Source: Paramyrothecium sp. XJ0827
Taxonomy: Eukaryota; Ascomycota; Sordariomycetes; Hypocreales; Stachybotryaceae
DNA length: 64,000 bases
Direction: 5' to 3'
Assembly (NCBI GenBank): GCA_020881915.1
Contig: JAJFPB010000014.1
Coordinates: 620,001 to 684,000, forward strand
The notes under the pieces are model-generated. The model worked only from the letters and a program-made list of their open reading frames with translations. It was not told the DNA's origin and made no database searches. This document shows positions 23,845 to 36,174 of the stretch, one piece after another. Position 1 is the stretch's first letter; each line of letters opens with the position of its first letter. Made by a program: the position numbers and the translations under genes.

Positions 23845-25115
23845 CGATACGAGTGCAAAATGCGACCGTGCTTTGCTCGGTCCTGGGCAAATTACGTCGG
23901 TGGGCAAGCCGACGCTTAAGCGGCTTTGAGCAGGGCAAACTGTCACATAGCTTGACATTGGTGGACGATGTTTAAGCAAGTGCCTTCGGAATCGGTAGTG
24001 TCTAATTTCCAGTCCTCCGTTGGGAGAGCCGATCCGCAGTGTTCAATCTACTATGGTACATCGAGCCAGACGCGAAAATGCTTTCTCATTTAGTAGCAGA
24101 CGGCTGCTTTGCTTTGTCTTTAGCCCTCTAAGGGGTTAGTGATTCAGATGTCGAAAACATGTTCATCTTAACAAATCGATTGGAAATCTCTTGACAGCCG
24201 CAGGAATAATTGCCGGGTGAACTAGATCGGCGTTTCGACGCAAAGGCTCAGCATAAGGCTGTGTTCATTCATGATCAGCCACAAACATGTTGTAACAACC
24301 CGTCAAGCCACTGAGACCTTTCGCAACTGGGTGCTATTGGTGGTCATATTACAACAATCAGATCACAATTATGGTTTGCATCATACGCCAACCCTCGAAA
24401 AGTGCTTCCGTGGAGGCAGCGAATGGGTTGGACTGGCTGTCATTCATCATCTCGACGGTTGGGGCCTTGGTGTGTGTGTCTGTGCGCGTCCCTTCTCTCG
24501 TTGACTCGTGAAACTTCTCGTTCCCAGGCTCCAAGACGCTCGTGGGGTTCGGATGGCCAGAAAGGAAACACAAGCAGCAGAAACAAGGTTCGAAAGTGGC
24601 CTGAGGGTGCCGCATTACAGAAATGCGATCGGCCTTTAGGTATTGTTCTTAGTGACGGGCGTGGTCTGTATGGCTATGCGGACCAGCAACATACGCTCCT
24701 GGTGCCTGTGCGGCAGACGCTCGACTCGGATAATTGGTACACGTGATAATACCTTCCGGAGCTCTCGGGCACTCCCCTGCGCCCTTGGACTCGGATGGAG
24801 GGGTTTCTAGCAGATCTAGGGATCACTAACGAATTGCTCGAGCGTCAGGGCCTGGCCTCCCTTGGCGGCATTTGGATGTGTGGGCTACATGACTAGGGAG
24901 GCGGACCATCGTGGCCGACAGATACTTGAGAGGACTTGGCAAAATCATTTCTTTGCCTTCGGCGCTACCATTTACATATGTAGGAAGAGCGCTCAGAAGA
25001 GACAATGAATGACTTGTCCTACTTTGGTTTTATCTTATGCTACATGAACTTCTGACAAAATGTGTGATAGTTGTTAAAAAGAATCCTTTTGAATAACTTA
25101 AATGTAGCCATCGTC
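23845..25115. other. Intergenic, no gene seen
   Basis: The PTH11-like gene and the amidase converge here. No supported frame. Confidence 0.45.
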
Positions 25116-27131
25116 TTAGCTCCTCTCACAGGCATAATTATTCAACGACTCTTGGGAGCATGCATATCCTGGCCATGGTGCATCCCAGGGTCCTTCGGCA
25201 GTCTCGTGGTTGTACCACATCGGCCTTGCGTTCCATTGGAAAAGGTCTTCCATAGCCGATGCCACACTCACGAGCTTCGCCTCGCTGAACTCGCGGCCAT
25301 GAATGCACAATCCCAACGGCACCCCCCACTCGCTCTGGCCCATTGGCACAGATGCGATTGGATATCCAGCGTAGGATGGGATCGATGAGCAGCCATTGTC
25401 ATACCCGCCGCTCGGATTGTTTGGCAAGATGAGCGCATCGAGCTCAATCACAGTTCCGTTGTCCAGCTCGTAGGCATAGCCGAAGTCAATAGCTTCTCGC
25501 GCAGTGCTTCTGCCCCAATTAAATGCCTTCCAGAAACTATCGCCGAGGATGCCATTTGTCGCAATGGCATTGTCGTAAAAGTCTTGACCGGAGACTGTGT
25601 TGAACCACCAGGTGCTATTCCCAAGCGATCCGGTTGTCTCGTTGTGAGCATCGTTCCACTCTGCCATTTGTGCGAGACTGCTCATGCCGTGACGCTCATC
25701 AGTTTCAGAAAATGTCCAATTTTGGAGCCACTCAGCATATCCCACGGCCAGAAGGCTATTGTAGGCCATCAGTTGGTCGTATTCAGAAGGAGTAGTCGAT
25801 GGCTGTCCAAATCCATAAGGACTCGCAATCTCAGCCAACCGGGGGTTGCTCTGCGACCGATATTAATTGGAGGGCGCATTGGTAGCGACTGGAACAGAAC
25901 TTGCCGTAATATTGTAGATTTCCGCGCCTGCATCCTGCAACTCCTGGAGTCTTCCTTCGTACTGCTCACGTTGTCCTGGAGCATTGATGTTCTACCTAGC
26001 CATTAGTACCGCTTTTTACACTGAGTCTGAAAGCCACTTACACCCGCAGTAGACCAATACGGACTCCATGGTAGTCCCAACTTCATTCCCTTCAAATCGG
26101 CACTCTTGCGGATGTAAGACATGTAGCCCGACTGGGGTGATCTGCCCAGGGCGCGGAAAGTCAGGTTATCGAAACGATCCGCTCCGATTGTGATGTCAAA
26201 GAGGAGGGCAACGTCAGCGATAGATCTTGCCAAAGCACCGGGAGTGTCGTGATAGAAACTTCCAGGGACAACACCGTGTCGAGAAACAAGGCCTGGTGTG
26301 GATTTAATGGTATATAAACCGAGATTAGCAGCAGGATGCACCAACGATCTGTCCATTCCATAAGTCAGCAATGGAAATGGCAAATGGTTACAGACGCTAA
26401 TCACCCATGTGTTTCGCTGCCCAGTGCGACAGCGGCCTGGTTGCTTCTCACGGCTACAGCTGAGCCACCGCTGCTTCCCGAAGTTGCCTGCGTCAGGTTG
26501 TAAGGATTTCTAGTTTGTCCGACCCTTGTCGAATAGCCGTCAGAGTAATTCATGAGAGCTCGGTGACACGCAGCTTCGGAAAGAGCAGCATGGCCTAGCA
26601 GAACACCGCCAGCTTGTCGCATCTTGGTAACGATTGTAGCTTCGGATGAGTATCTGCCGCCAAGAAGGACAAGGCCACCTTCACTGGTGTTATGCTTGTC
26701 GTCGGTATAGATGTTGTCCTTGACCAAAAACGGGATTCCATGGAATGGGCCTCGCAAAAGGCCATTCGCCCGCTCTTCGTCGAGGGCGGAAGCAATAGAC
26801 AGGGCGTCTGGATTGACCTCGCCGACTGATCGCAAATGGCTTTAGAGGGATAAGACGAGGCATTAGCTTAAAAACAGTACCATATGTTCACAACCAGGAG
26901 TACAAACCCATTTGTCTGCTCAATGCGAGCGAGGTAGCATCTGACCAAATCTTGACTGCTGAGTCGACCCTCTGTCAGCCACTCCTGTAGGGTCTTTATG
27001 GGCGCATCTTCGATTCGAACCCCGTTACACAATGGCATCGGAAAGGGGGCGCATGGAGATGCATGGGCGACGGTAGCAGCGAAGGCCACAGCCGCTATGC
27101 TCAGTCCAGAAAGCGAGTAGTTGTTCAACAT
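25116..27131 (-). CDS. Secreted amidase-signature hydrolase with in-frame stop or tiny intron
   Basis: Exons 27131-26908, 26839-26405, 26348-26042 and 25991-25116. A signal peptide (LSIAAVAFAATVAHASP) starts at the ATG at 27131; a longer in-frame extension upstream is less likely. All three catalytic residues of amidase-signature enzymes are present: Lys in GIPFLVKDNI, the cis-Ser in TSGSSGGSAVAV, and the nucleophile Ser in GSETHGSLVHPAA, which is restored only by splicing at 26404/26349. The last exon holds YAEWLQNWTFSETDERHG and SIPSYAGYPIASVPMG. A TAA at 25865-25863 interrupts the frame. It is removed if a 45-nt intron at 25895-25851 exists (598 residues); otherwise the gene is a pseudogene. 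Confidence 0.82.
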
Positions 27132-27420
27132 GGCTAAGCTGTAGTTTGCTACTCTTTTCAGGAAGGGCCCAGTCGTCCATCTTGACTCTGCAACAGGCGA
27201 CCAGTTAAGTACAAATAGATTCATTACCAATATGACGCCGCGTCGGGGATGCGCCATTTTCCAAAGGAAGTGGAACAATCAAGATAACCTTTTATGGGCT
27301 CATGATTCCTGTCAGGAGTCACTATTGGAGAAAGATAACCCATGAATTATCGCCTGCACCGAATCTTTTTAGCTAGCTACTTCGTTCCCCCCACATAGGC
27401 AATTGCTCATTCAACTAGCC

Positions 27421-27777
27421 TCATGCCTTATCTTGGTCGACTGTTAAGTTCGCACGAGTCGTGTTCATGGTATCCACATATAATGGGGTACGGGACTTGG
27501 GGTGGTAGACGATGAATCTCTCCGTGGGTGGCTTCTTCTTGTCGCCTGAATTGTCATTCAGTACGCCGTATTGCCTATCGAGTAATCGAACCGAGTTCTG
27601 TGCACTAATGAGGTTACGCAGCCGAGATACGAAAAGTGCTTTGACGACGTGCATTGGGACCTGGATTTTCAAAGTCCAAGGCTCTACGACAATACACAAG
27701 CGTACAATCTTAATCTTACCCACGCCTTCCGACCGAGCCTTTACAGCAAGGTCTCTCCCTGACTCAAGTCCATACAT
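27421..27777 (-). CDS. Hypothetical small protein
   Basis: An uninterrupted frame of about 118 residues from an ATG at 27777. Composition looks protein-like (IVVEPWTLKIQVPMHVVKAL, FIVYHPKSRTPLYVDT), with a basic KKKPPTER patch. No family recognised, no signal peptide. It may be part of a larger decayed gene. Confidence 0.3.
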   Translation of the reverse strand: MYGLESGRDLAVKARSEGVGKIKIVRLCIVVEPWTLKIQVPMHVVKALFVSRLRNLISAQNSVRLLDRQYGVLNDNSGDKKKPPTERFIVYHPKSRTPLYVDTMNTTRANLTVDQDKA

Positions 27778-27783
27778 TTGCAA

Positions 27784-30700
27784 GGGTGAAGAAGATATCT
27801 TACAGTGATGCTAGCGGATAAGAGCTTGACAAAATCTCGATACCTATATTTTCATAGCAAATCCTAAGTTGAGTAAGTACCTCATTCTTAGCCCGATACT
27901 CTAGGGTAACTTTTGAACCTATGACCTCGCCTGGCATTTTTCGTAATAATGAGTACGTGGAGACTAATCAAGCTCCTATGGAGGCGTAACATGCTCTGAG
28001 CAATCATTTGTTTAACACGCTTGGACAATACTGCCGTCTTGGACCTGGACATTAGTAGCTCAATTGTTTCATTTGTCCAAGAGCTTGGCGCCCGGCATGT
28101 GTCCATGTGTTCGTAATTAAATAGTCAATGTCCTTGCGCATCAATAAGTTGCATCACAAACGCAGCGGATAGGTAGTAGGACTAGATGACAAGAGCATGT
28201 CGACAGAAGCTTCCTCACGGCCATTGTAAATACGTGTATAGCATGCCAAGGCACAAACCGCCTCGATTCGCGCTGGGGCAAAGGACTCGATTCGATCGAT
28301 GCGCGACACCCCTTGATCCTGAGCCGAGCGGTAAGAAAGCACATGTCGCGTGTATGTTGCGTCACTTTTTATCTGGGCCAGCCAACCTAAAAGCCTCGTC
28401 GGCGTCTGTTGGGCGTAGGTGTTGGTTGAGGCACCGGTATTACCGGGCAAGCCATGTGATGGCCCATCAGGGATAACTCTTGCCTTTAATTTTGTTCACA
28501 TCCGATCACAGCCCTGGTCAATTTGAGTATATACTCCGGTGTGCTAACTTATTCTCTCCCGTTTACAAGCACATCCTTTGACAATGGGAGTTCACCGTGG
28601 CTGAGTGCCGGGTCTGGGCGTCGAGGTTTTAACCAGAAGCGTAACAAGCGATAATGTACACGAGCTATCTTGTACTAACGTCACTTCGTGGGCTTCAACC
28701 AGCCTGATACTCTGCCATGCCGCTGGCATCCAGATCATGATGATTCAAGCCGTGGCCGAGTGCCACGGATCTAACTTGGGGCGAGATACGAGAAGTTAGT
28801 CATCGACTATTGGCGATGCTTATAAGAAAGATTTGCAAACTGCATAGCTGACGATATGGATATAGTGGGAGGTATGTTCCTTTCGCTTGTGTTTGCAGGG
28901 TAGGACTCATCCTGAAAGAGGAGATGCACTGATCAGATGAAGGCTCTCGGAACAAGCAGGAAATTTCGTACCTAATGTAGCGCTACAAGGAACGGTGTCT
29001 TGCCGAGTTCTCTGTTTTCATACGCAAAGCACATGACCTCGCTTTCTACCCAAATACGTTTTAACACCGCCCGTGAGGAAGTATAAGCTGAGTAAACAGT
29101 GAATGAGGTGGGTGAAAATCAGTTCAACTCCCCATTCTGGACGCTCCGTCTTTACAGCGCCAAGTGGAAAGCCAAGCAAATGACCGCCATTCCGCGAAGC
29201 CAAAGTCAAGGTTGCAGATGAAGCAACCAAAGTTTGCAAGGGAAAATGGGACTAAGCCAAGCTAGCGTATGCTGGTCCAGGAACTCCAGTCTAGAACATA
29301 CACCACGCATAACACAGCCTCCCCACTCTGTTCATGACCACGTAGTGCGTCCCACGACAGGGATGTGGGCAAACTCAATCCGTTTGCAGTCGCGCTATCA
29401 GGATACGCGAGCACCAGAACGGCTCCTACTTTGTACTTCCTAGACGGGATGAAGAAGGTCCTATGTCGTCACCGTCTGGCCCCGCGTGCCTTGTTGAATA
29501 GAATCACCGAGTCTTGCTGGCCTTCACCCTACAAAGTGTTTTCCGTACAGCTGAAAAGAGTAGATGCGGTGCTCTAGTTCAAAGGATGACTTACTTCAAG
29601 GGCTCCGTCCTTGCCGGGGGTGGCAAGACCAAGCATGCCCCGTACAGACTCACCACTTGGTCGACGGAGGATAGACAGCCATAGAATCATTAAATACGAT
29701 ATACTTAGCTAGAATGATTTGAACTCTAGATTCGATCTCTATCGGCCCTACGACGGTACAATATATTTCAGGGCTTTTGTGGCTTGTTCTAAGCTCATAT
29801 TTCCCGCCAAAAGGAGTTGCTTCAGTGAAATACCCAAGCTCAAGGACAGGGGGTTGATGCGGTGAACCTCGAAAGCACAGGCCCTATGCCTAGCGAGAGC
29901 AAAAAAAAGTTTCATGGCAAATGACAGTAATGCTCTCAGACCAACGCCGCCCTATATTGTCCCTTAATTAAAGCAGCAAATAGATGAGTTAATTTGGCTT
30001 CGCCTCTAGATCTCCCGAGCCCCTGTCCTGCAATTATTCGTCTCATTTCAGCTTAGGACCAAGCCGCAACACCAAAGGAAATTTGAACATCATACAGTGG
30101 AGGGGCATTAGGCAGCCAAGATGGATCGTAGCGCTCCCCCGGAATCCGTCTGCAGGTGCCGCGTAGAGTGTGATGCAGCTCGACGCTGCTGATTGGGCTG
30201 CATTATGACATCGATAATATTCCTGTCCCGTCCCGTGGCATATGACTATGCTTTCCACTTTGCTGCCCTGCTCGGGCCGTTGTCATGGGAGGGGGGTTCT
30301 GGCTCTCGGGACAAATCGACCCGAATGGAGACTGCAATCTGGCAAAGGCCTACGATTTCGGGGATCGGCACCTGCAGACCAATGAGGGGTTACGGCCGAC
30401 GGAAAACGTGGGGAGACTAGCCCGCGTCTCCCCTTGAATGCCGACCTTGACGAGGCCTTGATTTAGAAACCCCAACATTCTCCACAAGTAGTATGCCGGA
30501 GATTCTGGAACAGGGCCGAGAAAAGTACGGGGGTCGATAGACGCTACCCAACACTAAGCGAGCTGGGATGATCACGCAAGGTGACCCTCGCCCATCAACC
30601 ATCAGGGAAACGCTAAGCCAACACGGACCCAACCGTCCGAACTGGATTCGCATCGGTCCAGAGTCTCGGTGGCTGATATCTCACTTTTACGTGGCGATGG

Positions 30701-31008
30701 GCATAAGACAAGGTCAATATAGACAAAGTACACAATGTAGTATACTCTCGACTGACCATTCTGGTAAGGGGTAGGACGCTGGCCAGGAGAAACAGTTGCT
30801 ACTTTCGGCGCGGAGGAAGCCAGATCTTATGCTTGACTCAAGATTATTTCAGCATCCAAGTTGGCGGGATCAACAAGCCCTTTCTTTTCTGAGCAAGTCG
30901 TCAAACATATAAAAGATGATCATCGTTCCCATGCTTGATTGACGACCAGCAACCTCAGTTCACCCAGTTCTCCAGCCTCCCAAGTCCAAGTCGTCGAAGC
31001 GTTTCACT
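27784..31008. other. Gene-free 3.2 kb
   Basis: Read on both strands without finding a supportable gene; frames are short and motif-free. Its right end is the beta-helix gene promoter. Confidence 0.45.
30908..30915 (+). promoter_or_regulatory. Probable TATA box of the beta-helix protein gene
   Basis: TATAAAAG lies 101 bases before the ATG at 31009, followed by a C-rich, pyrimidine-leaning leader usual for highly expressed fungal genes. Confidence 0.55.
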
Positions 31009-32079
31009 ATGCGGTCTTTCATATTCGGGGCTGTGGTCGCCTTTGCCTCTGCTGTAAACGGTCAATGTGGCTCAGGTACCCCTGACGCCCGTGTTACTGG
31101 CTCGGGAAGCTCATTCACAGCTACAAAGGGCTCCAGCACCGTCTACATCGGTAGTGACTACTACCGAGCCGTCCAGGCAGCTTTGGACTCCATTGGCTCT
31201 GGCCAGCGAGTTTCCGTCATTGCATCTGGCTCTATCGGCGCCAATACCATCACCATTGCTAGCGGCAAGACATTCGAGGGCTGCGGCACTATTAATGTTA
31301 GCCTTAAGTCGGGCCGCGGTGCTATTGAATCACTTAATACCAACGGCGTTAAGATTCCTTATCTGACTATGACCGGAAGCCCCTACTTTGGCCTACGTTT
31401 CCACGGTGTTCGCGACCTTACTCTTGGCACTATTAACCTAAACCTTAGTAGCGGTCTCGGCATTCGCTTTGACCGTGATGCTCCCTGGAACTACAACGTC
31501 AAGATGGGCACCATCACTGTTAATGGCGCTAGTAGCCATGCTGTTGAGACGTTTAACATTGATGGCTTCGATATTGGAACGGTTATTGCCCGCAATGTTG
31601 GTGAGTCGGGATTACTTATCCAGACCTCGCGCAATGGCAAGGTTGGTCTGGTTGATGGCAATAACGCCGGCGCCGGCACGGGCTACGCGACCTTCCGTAT
31701 GGCCAACAGGCTGGGACGCACGTCTTCCAATAACTACAACACCAATATCTACGTTAATAAGGTTGTGTCTCGTGGTGGTGGTCGCGGTATCTTCTGCGTT
31801 TCCGAGTCCGGCGGTGTTGAGATTACCTCTGTCGACCTGGCCAACAATGGCAATAACGCTATCCTTATTGAGAACTGCTACGGCCTGAACATCAAGGGAG
31901 GAACCGTAAACGGCGGGGGAGAAGTCCGTCTTGCTGCTCGCTCCGATTTCGCAAACAACCGCGATATCAGCATTACTCTACGCGTGGATGGCACTACTGT
32001 TCGCGAGTCTCCTTGCGGCACTAACATCAAGTGGACGCTCTCGGGCAACGGCGCCAGGAACATCTGCCGATCAGCATGA
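31009..32079 (+). CDS. Secreted right-handed parallel beta-helix protein
   Basis: Intronless, 356 residues. Signal peptide FIFGAVVAFASAVNGQ. The body is a run of short beta-strand repeats rich in Gly, Asn, Thr and Ile, such as YLTMTGSPYFGLRFHGVRDL, TLGTINLNLSSGLGI, DIGTVIARNVGESGLLIQ and NAILIENCYGLNIKGGTV. Period and asparagine ladder fit a parallel beta-helix as in pectate lyase-like and polygalacturonase-like folds. The catalytic motifs of GH28 (NTDG, DD, GHG) are not seen, so enzymatic function is open. Four or more cysteines near the ends suggest capping disulfides. The codon choice (many GTT, ACT, ATT) looks different from neighbours. Confidence 0.85.
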   Translation: MRSFIFGAVVAFASAVNGQCGSGTPDARVTGSGSSFTATKGSSTVYIGSDYYRAVQAALDSIGSGQRVSVIASGSIGANTITIASGKTFEGCGTINVSLKSGRGAIESLNTNGVKIPYLTMTGSPYFGLRFHGVRDLTLGTINLNLSSGLGIRFDRDAPWNYNVKMGTITVNGASSHAVETFNIDGFDIGTVIARNVGESGLLIQTSRNGKVGLVDGNNAGAGTGYATFRMANRLGRTSSNNYNTNIYVNKVVSRGGGRGIFCVSESGGVEITSVDLANNGNNAILIENCYGLNIKGGTVNGGGEVRLAARSDFANNRDISITLRVDGTTVRESPCGTNIKWTLSGNGARNICRSA

Positions 32080-33948
32080 ACGCTTCTGAGGACAAAACCT
32101 TGCTGAACGGACTCAACACCATCAAGCAGCGATTCGTCGCTCTCTCAGGCCTTTTCATGCGATGGTCAAACGCCAAACACCAGATTGGTGCCGTCTCCCA
32201 AGAATATGAACTACACATTAGTGGTAGGTAATACGTAATGGGGAATGCACGTGCTCGTATTTAATGTAATGCCAATGGTAGCTAGGACTAAATTTGCGCT
32301 CATGCTTGAGTCTTTACTTTGTGACAAATCCGGGCACCTCTCTTCGGTTTAGCTCTTAGGGACCAATACTGGACCTAGAGCTGAGTGGCCGAGTTTGCAA
32401 TGCTCATTCTTGTAATGTTACGTTCCGTGATGGAGTGGGCTGATTATGAGCAGCCTATTTTTGATATCGTGAGGTTCGACCTATCTGCAGTACTTCCGCA
32501 CCGACCTTTGGTTTTGGATAGCCAGGGTATCTTTGTGGAACGCGTCACAAGCCCTTGCCGGCCTGGATCGAACTAGACTTCAACCGCGCCATTCGCAGAT
32601 GCTACGGGCGCCTACTCTTCATCTAGATACTATCGGTTACACAGGAGGATGCCCATCCTTGTGGCGAGTAAGGTCTAGAGCTTTTACTTCGGTATCTGTC
32701 CGAAATCTGCAGAAAGCCATCTTATGGATTATACCTGCAGGTGTTTGGGGTCTAGAACCATTAACCGAAAGCCACTGCAAACTAGCACGCAGCAAGCGTA
32801 ATACGTGCTATTATGCTGGTTATACAAATATTGTCGCCCAACATGGCTAGTAACCCTCCACTCAACTTATCATTAGAGTAATCTAATTCTCGTGCTAATT
32901 TGCTTGCACTCACCTAATGAACTCGCTGTACAAGTACTTATTCCTAATCAACTATTTATGTCCTGTTCTAAGATGAGCCATTCGAAGAGACTCCTCCCTT
33001 GAGAAGCTCTACTCAATGTCAGGGTTGATGAGCCCTCGTATCTGGAAAGGCGTGCATGAGTTGCCATTTTGACGCCCGGTTCAAGAAGGGTGCGCAGAAG
33101 TACCATGACTGCAGGGTGCAGTAAACATGGGCTGGGGTTGTAGTGGTGGGTGGTTGCAAGATATGATAGGTGCGCTCGCCTATGCCGCAGCCGTTCGAGT
33201 GGCAGCGGGTAAGACAGGATCCCAGCCAACGCTTCGGCGGGGTTATCGGCCATTACAAATGGGCGAATGAAAAGGATGCTATGCAACTCGTGACAGTTAA
33301 CGTTTGGCAGAACCTGCAAAGAAAGGCGGATGCTACATAACTCGAAGCACAAGGAGAGGTAGAAGGAAGACAAGCATGGAAGCTGAGAAGGACTTGCATG
33401 ACCTTGAGTTGCGCCGTACTCACTCGGTAGTATGCAGGATGCAGGACAGGCACCAGGGCCAAAAGCACAAGCTATCCCAGCCATTGCGTAACTTACCCAG
33501 TCCTTGCTATTGGTCAAGGGCCCAGACCTGTTCTCCGTGCAGCTGGAGGCCTTCGTGGTGGCCCCTGATCATCAGTTGCAGGTTGGCACACTTACAGCGT
33601 AGACGAGGACTTTGTAAGTGGAAGAGGAATCGTATCGATGTCGGCTGCCGGCATTCCTCATCAAACCCCGCTTCAAAGTGCTGACATTGGGCCAATATGT
33701 GACAAACAACCATGCCTGCAGCGCAAGGCAAGATTCCCATTGTCGAGTTGTCATGAACAGCGAGCAGATTGGCGGCGAATGGACCTTCCGTGCCGGGTCA
33801 GCGTGCAAACGAGTCGGTTGCAGGATCCATGTTGCTAGATATTTAGTATATATTGGTCTCTGGTATCTCACATCGTTCGACACATTAAACCATATTTTCT
33901 TAAGCAGTACCCTCCTGAGCTATTACCAAGCATTAGCTTCAATCCATT
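32080..33948. other. Intergenic with one unassigned minus-strand frame
   Basis: A minus-strand frame at 32948-33517 is open for 189 codons but has no recognisable domain and no good start context, so it is not called. TATATATT at 33847-33854 could be the TATA element of the next gene (95 bases before its ATG). Confidence 0.4.
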
Positions 33949-34500
33949 ATGCATATTTCCAAGCTTCTTGTCGGTACCGCCTTCATATTAGGTATACTCG
34001 CCGGGGTCATCCCTCGGGATGAAATTCCCGATGGTGCCTACATTGGTGTACGCCTCGCAAACGGAACACTAGTCTTGCGTCCTGAAAATGACCCCAATGC
34101 GGCGCCTCTATTCATTGACCGAGAGAAGCCAGCCCCTCCAGTAACGCCCCGAGGGCCACACCCGCTGGAGAAACGCGAAACCGTGTGCTGGGGACAGTAT
34201 TTGAATATAGCTGATGGCGATGCGGCATTCGACTGTTTGAGGACGCGTGCTTCGGCCCCAGGCGGTCTGCAGCTCGATACCTGGGAATGGCATGCCACCT
34301 GGGTTTGCAAAGCCGGAACGGCCATGTCATACTACTGCATTGACAGCTGGTGGAGCTCAGGGAACCTCAATAGACAGGATGTCGAGGCAGCGTATTACGC
34401 GATGAATACTTACTGTTCGCCTTATCAGAGAGGATCTCATCAGTGGGATGGCACCCCTGAGCGGGTTGGCCAATGCTTTGAGTGGGACTACATTTGTTAA
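33949..34500 (+). CDS. Small secreted cysteine-rich protein with Kex2-type propeptide
   Basis: Intronless, 183 residues. A signal peptide (LLVGTAFILGILAGVIP) is followed by a proline-rich pro-region ending HPLEKRETV. Kex2 cleavage after KR would give a mature chain of about 107 residues with seven cysteines (first in VCWGQY, last in WDYIC at the C-terminus) and several tryptophans (TWEWHATWVC, DSWW). No family recognised. Same signal-pro-KR layout as the secreted protein at 17213-18061, but without sequence similarity between their mature parts that I can see. Effector-like candidate. Confidence 0.85.
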   Translation: MHISKLLVGTAFILGILAGVIPRDEIPDGAYIGVRLANGTLVLRPENDPNAAPLFIDREKPAPPVTPRGPHPLEKRETVCWGQYLNIADGDAAFDCLRTRASAPGGLQLDTWEWHATWVCKAGTAMSYYCIDSWWSSGNLNRQDVEAAYYAMNTYCSPYQRGSHQWDGTPERVGQCFEWDYIC

Positions 34501-35080
34501 GCAAAGCCGGTTTTTATACGGCTTCCAAGGCTAGGATAGAAACACAGTTATGTAGTACAGACACGCAGGTTTATAAATCTCGGTCGTACCTTGGTGGCTG
34601 TATTGTTGGTATATCTTTCAATATGTATACACACAACGTCCTATCCCAATTCTGCTTCGGATTTGTTCTCGAATAAAAGTGAATTTAACAAAGAAGTTGA
34701 TTTTTAAGTGTGAAGGCTGATTGAAGTGCATTTTCTGTGCCTGTGAGGGGGGCAGGCATGAATGAGCGCCAGGGCTGGACATGCTAGGTTCCTTTGCAAT
34801 AGGAGCCAGCTAACGTGGAAAGCCCACGATCAGAAGAAACGAGCAGCACGAGTCAAGATCATATGCACCGGTATTGCCGCTCTTGCATAAGTCAGATCCA
34901 ACCATTAGCCTCAATCAGACATTTACATTTTTCCACTTGTCTTTACTCTCAATTCTTGGCCGCAATTTGTTGATAGGGCAGGCATCAACCAACACGTCCA
35001 TCGATCCCTCATCAGTGACTCTCACTCTTCCCCAACGACAGCCAAAGTGCCATTTCTTCTCTCCTCACATCTGTCTTACG
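34501..35080. other. Intergenic between secreted protein and reductase pseudogene
   Basis: No gene. The segment 34870-35080 is the former leader of the aldo/keto reductase. Confidence 0.45.
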
Positions 35081-36174
35081 ATGCCATCCTCTCGGACACT
35101 TCGTCGCAATGGCCCTCAAGTCAATGCTGTGGGCTTTGGTGCTATAAGCATCGGAGGAGCCTATGGACCTGCCGGCACTGACGAGAAACGCTTCGCTCTT
35201 CTTGATCGAGCTCACGAGATTGGCCAGACATTTTGGAATACTGCGGACATATATGGCGACAGCGAAGAGGTTATTGGCAAGTGGTTTGCCAAACCGGCAA
35301 GAGGAACGATATCTTCCTAGCTACCAAGTTTGGCGTCAGGTTCAGAGCCTCCGGCGAGGTCTACACAGACTCCAGCCCGGAGTATGTCAACAAGCTTGCG
35401 AGACGAGCCTGAAGCGCTTGGGCGTTGACTCAATCGACCTCTACTACTGCCACCGCGTCGATGGGAAAGTCCCTATCGAAAAGACTGTTGAGGCAATGGT
35501 CGAGCTGAAGAAGTAAGAATACACCGTCTCGATGCCGGACCGCACTAACAACACATCAATAGTCAAGGCAAGATTAAATATCTTGGCTTGAGCGAGGTTT
35601 CTTCGGCTACTCTTCGTCGTGCGTATGCGGTTCATCCAATCTCGGCATTGCAAATTGAATATAGTCCCTTTTCTCTCGACATTGAAGACCCCAAGATCGG
35701 CCTCCTCGAGACCTGCCGCGAGCTGGGCATCGCCGATGGGTCGCGGCTTGCTGACGGGAATCAAGACTTGGCAGGACGTCGCTGCTGACTCTTTCCTATC
35801 TACTGTGCCCAAGTTCTCGCAGGAAATTTTTCCTAAAATTCTGCTGTTGGTAGAAAGATCAAGGAGATCGCGGCCCGGAAAGGCTGCAGTGCAGCGAAAC
35901 TGAGTCTTGCCTGGGTCCTTGACCAGGCAGACGACGTTATTCCTATCCCTGGCACGAGAGGTAGCAAGTTCCTCGAAGAGAACTTCAAGGCGCAGGAAGT
36001 CACCCCCTCTAGTGATGAAGAGAGTGAGCTGAGAGAGGCTATCAAAAGAACTGAAATTCGCGGAGGTCGCTATCCTGAAGTGTGAGTACCATTCGCTACT
36101 CGTTGAATAACCCTTGGCTGAACATATGCAGATTTGGCAGCTCCTTTGTTTTTGGTGACACGCCAGCCCTTTAG
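35081..36174 (+). pseudogene. Aldo/keto reductase pseudogene with several frame breaks
   Basis: An ATG at 35081 starts MPSSRTLRRNGPQVNAVGFG, the usual beginning of this NADPH-dependent reductase family, with the catalytic NTADIYG tyrosine region. The frame then breaks near 35293 (in KWFAK..GKRNDIF), again near 35390, near 35733 (residues before MGRGLLTG lost) and near 35850. Further family blocks are readable in the different frames: [56 protein letters not shown] and NFKAQEV. Introns at 35513-35562 and in 36081-36131 still have good splice signals. Family length is about 340 residues. Several of the breaks are single missing bases in short homopolymers, so sequencing error is possible for some. 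Confidence 0.85.

Noticed and set aside
32948..33517. 189-codon minus-strand frame
   Set aside because: No domain, signal or splice context; not enough to call a gene.
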